NCBI GenBank assembly: GCA_905160935.1
Contig: CAJHZI010000767.1
Coordinates: 794,001-858,000 of the forward strand
Direction: 5' to 3'
DNA: 64,000 nucleotides
DNA from: Enchytraeus crypticus
Lineage: Eukaryota; Annelida; Clitellata; Enchytraeida; Enchytraeidae
The position numbers and the translations under genes were made by a program. Positions 60,155-64,000 of the stretch are shown piece after piece (within the stretch, counting starts at the first letter, position 1; each line of letters opens with the position of its first letter). The notes below the pieces were generated by a model. That model made no database searches and was not told the origin of the DNA. It saw nothing but the letters and a program-made list of their open reading frames with translations.

Positions 60155-60255
60155 TCTGGATTTTAGATTGGTTCGTTCTTGAGGGACATTTGACAGTGTG
60201 ATTAGTTTGACCATCACTTTGCTCGGTGTTGTCATCAACGACAGTATTCAGAGAT
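60155..60255 (+). repeat. Family C short interspersed repeat, decayed
   Basis: The match is limited to CTGGATTTTAGATTGG-like and GTTGTCATCAACGACAGTAT segments in the right order and spacing. Confidence 0.4.
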
Positions 60256-60729
60256 TCTATATTTGTCATGTTCAAGTGCAATCCTTCTTCGCAAGATGAA
60301 GGTAGGACTCGGTGTTGAGTTTTCCTTCAGATAGTTCTTGATTTGGCTGCCTACAACAGCTCTCTTCCTCTCAAACCGCTGCACCTCTATTAATTAAATT
60401 GTTGCTGCTTTCATGGGGGAAAATGAACACATTCTTTGGATTATCTGGACTTGAAACACCAGTATGTTGCATTATATCTCTTTAAATCGCTAAGGAATAT
60501 TGAGCCATTTTCTCTATGCTTTGTTCTTAGAAATATTTAATTCATTTGCCACGTGTTGCATGGATTGTTTCGAGGAAGGTAGTCAAGTTGCTATAGTGAT
60601 CTGATCTTCATCATCAAACGGTATTTAAAGCAATGCTTAAGTGAAATTTAATTGAATATAAATAATATTTATATCTAGACATAGGCACAACTTGCTTTTG
60701 AATCTTGCCTGTCTAATTGAGCACTAAAA
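60256..60729. other. Intronic; no feature seen
   Basis: Unrecognised spacer. Confidence 0.5.
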
Positions 60730-60859
60730 CTGGCAAAGCAAATGTTAACGTCAGTTTCCTCACTCGAAAGCGATGTCAGTGACGGGCGAGCTCAGAATTT
60801 GAACCCCGCACATACTGATCCGCGGTCGAATATCTTACCGACATCGCCACTGGCTCCAG
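60730..60859 (-). mobile_element. SINE A (tRNA-derived), in Cav1 intron 1
   Basis: This is a well-preserved inverted copy with the same head, B box (GGGGTTCAAATTC) and tail (GAGGAAACTGACGTTAAC). Confidence 0.85.
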
Positions 60860-61547
60860 CATTATGCGTTAAGAACTGCGATTAGAGAAATTATAATCGA
60901 TGAAACAATAATTTTCAAAGTAATCTATATAAGCTTGTATGTCACCTGAAACTAAACTGAAAATCGCATTTATTTGAATGGTAATCTAACATTACCATTA
61001 AGAGTATTAAGCACCAGAATTCTCTGCAAGACTATATTGATTTGCCATAAACAGAAAATTAAACGTGTATATGGTCAAATACGACCCTCTTCAAGTTGAG
61101 TGTGGAATAGGGTGGCTCAAAGGAATGGCTCTCAATGGGGAACTGCTAGTCATCAATTGCAGAGTGTAAGGGATTGGCTACGACGTAATCTCGTCACTCT
61201 CATATCACGGATGTCATTTTGACTGGAGATTATCTTGTAGACCAGAGACTGCTAGCATCATTGAAGCTTGTTCTTGTTTTTTTGTTCTGTTATTTTTTTG
61301 TGTCATTATTGTTTTGTGTCATCATAGATTTAGTGATCATTAGCTTCTTTTTACAAATTCCCGAACTCTCTATAAAGTCCCTATTTGTTGAGAAATCCGA
61401 AATCGCATTAGCTACTACCAGCTATTCATCTTATTGGGCTAGAAATTAGCTATGGCTCTTTATAACGATACACTTTATTTATTTCATAACGCTGTTCTAT
61501 AATATACACGTACAGTGTACGGATTTTAATTGTTATTTACGTTAATG
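60860..61547. other. Intronic; no gene seen
   Basis: The hydrophobic ORF at 61219-61449 lacks the Cav1 IS1 motif. Confidence 0.5.
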
Positions 61548-61655
61548 TTGGTAAGATATTCGACCGCGGTTCGATATGTGTGAGGTTAAAATCATGGGCT
61601 CGCACGTCGCTGACATCGCTTTCGAGTTTGGAAACTAACACTAATTTTACTTTTA
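61548..61655 (+). mobile_element. SINE A, 5'-truncated and diverged
   Basis: It begins inside the head (TTGGTAAGATATTCGACCGC). The B box is decayed (GAGGTTAAAATC), and the tail is GACATCGCTTTCGAGTTTGG then AAACTAACACTAA. Confidence 0.65.
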
Positions 61656-62131
61656 CTTTACATAATCAGTAACGTTTTGTCTGTCAGTTTAGCAATTAAC
61701 TGTTACGTTTACCCAAAGTTAATTTCACTTCTAATATGGCTCACAACTCGTAAACCAGTCTCAGTATCTCTTCTAGACGTCTCCTTTACTAGCGCTGTCT
61801 GCCGACAGATTGTTTTCACGATCACTCTAAACTCTGACCTTACTTTCCCTGCATCATGAAACCTGCAGATTACAGCTTACTAGTTCTTAACGAGCTTTTC
61901 ACTTGTGATATCAGATAACGCCGTTATAGCGCAGAGTCGCATTTATTACAATAGTTCTTTGCTATAGTTCTGCATTGCATAAGCTATGTACAATTGTAGG
62001 CCTACATTTATGCATACCTTTAATTGAAACGTGCACAATTCAAAATTCACTTAATCTTAGGTGAAAGGCGACAAATTTAAATTATGCAAATTGGGTATAA
62101 ATCATTGACAAACAATTTTAAGCTAAAACTT
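61656..62131. other. Intronic; no feature seen
   Basis: Unrecognised spacer. Confidence 0.5.
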
Positions 62132-62250
62132 AGCTTAACGTCAGTTTTTTCTCTCTAAAAGTCGTGGACAACACGACGAGCATTGAATCTGAATCCTTCA
62201 CCAAGTAACCAACAGTAGGACAGTTTACCGTTAGGCTAGCGCTTAGTAGT
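62132..62250 (-). mobile_element. SINE A-like, strongly diverged
   Basis: GCTTAACGTCAGTTTTTTCT at the left matches the complement of the tail, and GATTCAGATTC lies at the B-box position on the minus strand. The head is decayed. Confidence 0.45.
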
Positions 62251-62487
62251 TGTTGAGTACTAGATTCAACAACCAATAAAAATGTATAATTGAAGTCTAA
62301 TGATAAGTTCTACGGTTTACGTTTCCACAGAGACGTTATAACTGATCTGTTTAATGTTTCTTGCTAATTATGATTTTAGTTTTAGCTTACAGTTCCATAT
62401 GTAAAACAGATGCGCAAACTGTTCTCTCATGTTCCTAATTTTATGTTTTTAAATAATTTTTGCAAATGGCTCATTACTTTGGTTTAA

Positions 62488-62540
62488 TAAAAACCGATGC
62501 TAATGTAAAAACCGATGCTAATGTAAAAACCGATGCTTAT
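62488..62540. repeat. 17-bp triplication
   Basis: AAAACCGATGCTAATGT three times, the last one changed. Confidence 0.85.
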
Positions 62541-62605
62541 AGAGAATAAAGAAATAAGTGTACAGTTAATGAATAAACTTCAAATTCTATGCTTCTACTT
62601 TGAAT

Positions 62606-62668
62606 AATCTGAGATTTGAGCCCAGAGCTCTTAATTCTGAGGAGCGGCTCTACCGATGAGCTAAACTT
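62606..62668 (-). mobile_element. tRNA-like remnant (SINE head or tRNA pseudogene)
   Basis: The minus strand has a D arm with a perfect GCTC/GAGC stem (TAGCTCATCGGTAGAGC) and a T arm CTGGGCTCAAATCTCAG with a five-pair stem (one G-T). The acceptor ends do not pair and the anticodon arm is poor, so it is not a functional tRNA gene. Confidence 0.5.
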
Positions 62669-62775
62669 TATACCTATATGGTTCCTTTTAAAATTTGCTA
62701 CATCCCGCTATTTATTAATCCTAATGTTCGCCACTGGCTCAACGGTACATCAGTTATCGACAGGAAAGCCTCGTT

Positions 62776-63150
62776 GAGTAGTGATAAGGGTGTGATGCTA
62801 ATGTTGTGTATCACTCTATAAGAGCAGCAGTAGTGACAAGGGTGTGATGCTAATGTTGTGTATCACTCTATAAGAGGAGCAGTAGTGATAAGGGTGTGAT
62901 GCTAATGTTGCTTATCACTCTATAAGAGGAGGAGTAGTGATAAGGGTGTGATGCTAATGTTGTGTATCACTCTATAAGAGAAGCAGCAGTAGTGATAAGG
63001 GTGTGATGCTAATGTTGAGCATCACTCTATATGAGGAGCAGTAATGATATGGGTGTGATGCTAATGTTGTGCATAACTCTATATGAGGAGCAGTAGTGAT
63101 AAAAGGGTGTGATGCTAATGTTACGCATCACTCTAAAGAGGAGCAGCAAT
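62776..63150. repeat. 52-bp minisatellite, about seven units, each able to fold
   Basis: The unit contains GTAGTGATAAGGGTGTGATG, CTAATGTTGTGTATCACTCT and ATAAGAGGAGCA. GTGATGC pairs with G(T/C)ATCAC within each unit. Some units have small length changes. Confidence 0.92.
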
Positions 63151-63261
63151 CATCATTTCATTTACGAGGCAGTTGAGATCATATATTGTTGTGTGTTTAA
63201 GGTCAAGTTCAGAAGCTTGATAATTTCTCTTAAATACGGCGGAGTTTAATAGAAATTCTGA

Positions 63262-63535
63262 AGTGTAGACCGAGAGTGTTGTGTCCGGGACACTGAAGAT
63301 ATAGACCAGCCGTTAACTGCACTTGCCGTATGAGGAGTCTAAGCATTGACTAAGAAGTCCAATTCTTATTTTTCCAAGCTATAAGCTACTTAAGGTACGA
63401 TAAGGCATTGCCTGTTCGGGTGTAATTAACTTGCTGATCAATAGAGTGCTCTAGATGGAGCGTGATAGGACACTCTGATGATGAAAATATACCTTGGACC
63501 TGCCACTTGGCGGAACAATTGAGAGAAAGAGAGAA
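63262..63535 (+). mobile_element. SINE D (GA-tailed family), near full length
   Basis: It shows GTGTCCGGGACACTGAAGAT, ATAGACCAGCCGTTAACTGC, CCAAGCTATAAGCTACTTAA, CTGATCAATAGAGTGCTCTA and the 3' end ACCTTGGACCTGCCACTTGG with a GAGAGAAAGAG tail. No tRNA-like promoter is evident. Confidence 0.7.
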
Positions 63536-63568
63536 ACCAAGTGTAAGCTAACATAGAAAGAGTGAGCA

Positions 63569-63573
63569 ATAGA

Positions 63574-63612
<39 letters not shown>
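63569..63612. repeat. (GATA)n-(GACA)n microsatellite
   Basis: A clean tetranucleotide run changing from ATAG to ACAG units. Confidence 0.95.
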
Positions 63613-64000
63613 TATATGTGTTTACTGTATTTAAGAAACCACAGTATAACATGCGCAGAAAGATAACATAAACACAGGGAGAGGGAGAAGAGGGTTGTGA
63701 TGCATGGCGTTATGTAATATGATAATTAATGATTTGGAAAAACTTCAAATATATTCAAGAAAAATGAGATCGCACTTTTATAATTTATTAAAATTGAATA
63801 TATAGGCTTATGAAGATAATCTTAACTTTAATTAAATAAAAATAATAGTGAAAATAAACAGAAATAATATTATAAAATAATAAGTGATTTCATTATCTTG
63901 TATAATAAACCTCAATTGTAACAGAGTCTTTATTTTCATAAAACAAAGAAATAAATTCTAATGTTTGAATTATTGAAGATGTGAGTAATGAATTGTATGA
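63613..64000. other. Intronic; no feature seen
   Basis: AT-rich to the window end. Confidence 0.5.

Noticed and set aside
61219-61449. Hydrophobic ORF as a possible second Cav1 exon
   Set aside because: It lacks the IS1 motif expected after VEWK and has no convincing splice sites in the right phase.
62606-62668. Functional tRNA gene
   Set aside because: The acceptor stem does not pair and the anticodon arm is poor; best seen as a remnant.

Overview
The window is animal nuclear DNA, AT-rich and mostly non-coding, from a repeat-dense invertebrate genome. I see no operons, phage or plasmid genes, rRNA operon or CRISPR array. The evidence for an animal is one protein-coding exon of an L-type (Cav1) voltage-gated calcium channel, CR1/L2- and RTE-like LINEs, tRNA- and 5S-derived SINEs, a mariner relic and many micro- and minisatellites. 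The phylum cannot be fixed from what is here. A marine invertebrate is a guess.

Layout. 1-6 kb: a mariner relic with very long inverted repeats (868-1828), a foldback palindrome (about 2632-2918) and a degraded RTE-like LINE (family D, about 3990-5455) carrying a nested short repeat (family C). 6-13 kb: SINEs, a 15-bp minisatellite split by a second family-D LINE copy, then the best-preserved LINE (family A, about 8860-12400, minus strand), whose ORF carries a 2A-like recoding motif upstream of its endonuclease. 13-17 kb: pyrimidine and TA microsatellites (one holding a lone LINE-A tail) and a 5S-rRNA-like relic. 19.8-22.1 kb: an internally deleted Jockey/CR1-group LINE (family E). 22-45 kb: a long stretch with no recognised gene, holding many minisatellites (9, 12, 15, 20, 27, 29, 33 and 42 bp units), SINEs and LINE tails. 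45.0-47.2 kb: a 5'-truncated LINE (family F). 47-54 kb: nested copies of a GA-tailed SINE (family D). 55.4-56.2 kb: the Cav1 exon, plus strand, with a splice donor. Everything to the right end is then probably intron 1 of that gene, and it holds more SINEs, CAGCTG-rich arrays, microsatellites and a 52-bp minisatellite.

How the parts relate. Two SINE families appear to share the 3' end of a LINE in the same window, which is the usual sign that a SINE borrows that LINE's retrotransposition machinery. The tRNA-derived SINE A matches the tail of the 2A-bearing LINE A. SINE D matches the hairpin and GA tail of the RTE-like LINE D. Several (GA)n/(TC)n microsatellites sit at LINE/SINE D 3' ends, so that retrotransposon tail is a likely seed for them. 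Most apparent ORFs are simple repeats, or minisatellites whose unit length is a multiple of three. The host gene is the only functional coding sequence I can defend. No computation was run; all similarity statements come from reading the sequence against remembered family motifs.
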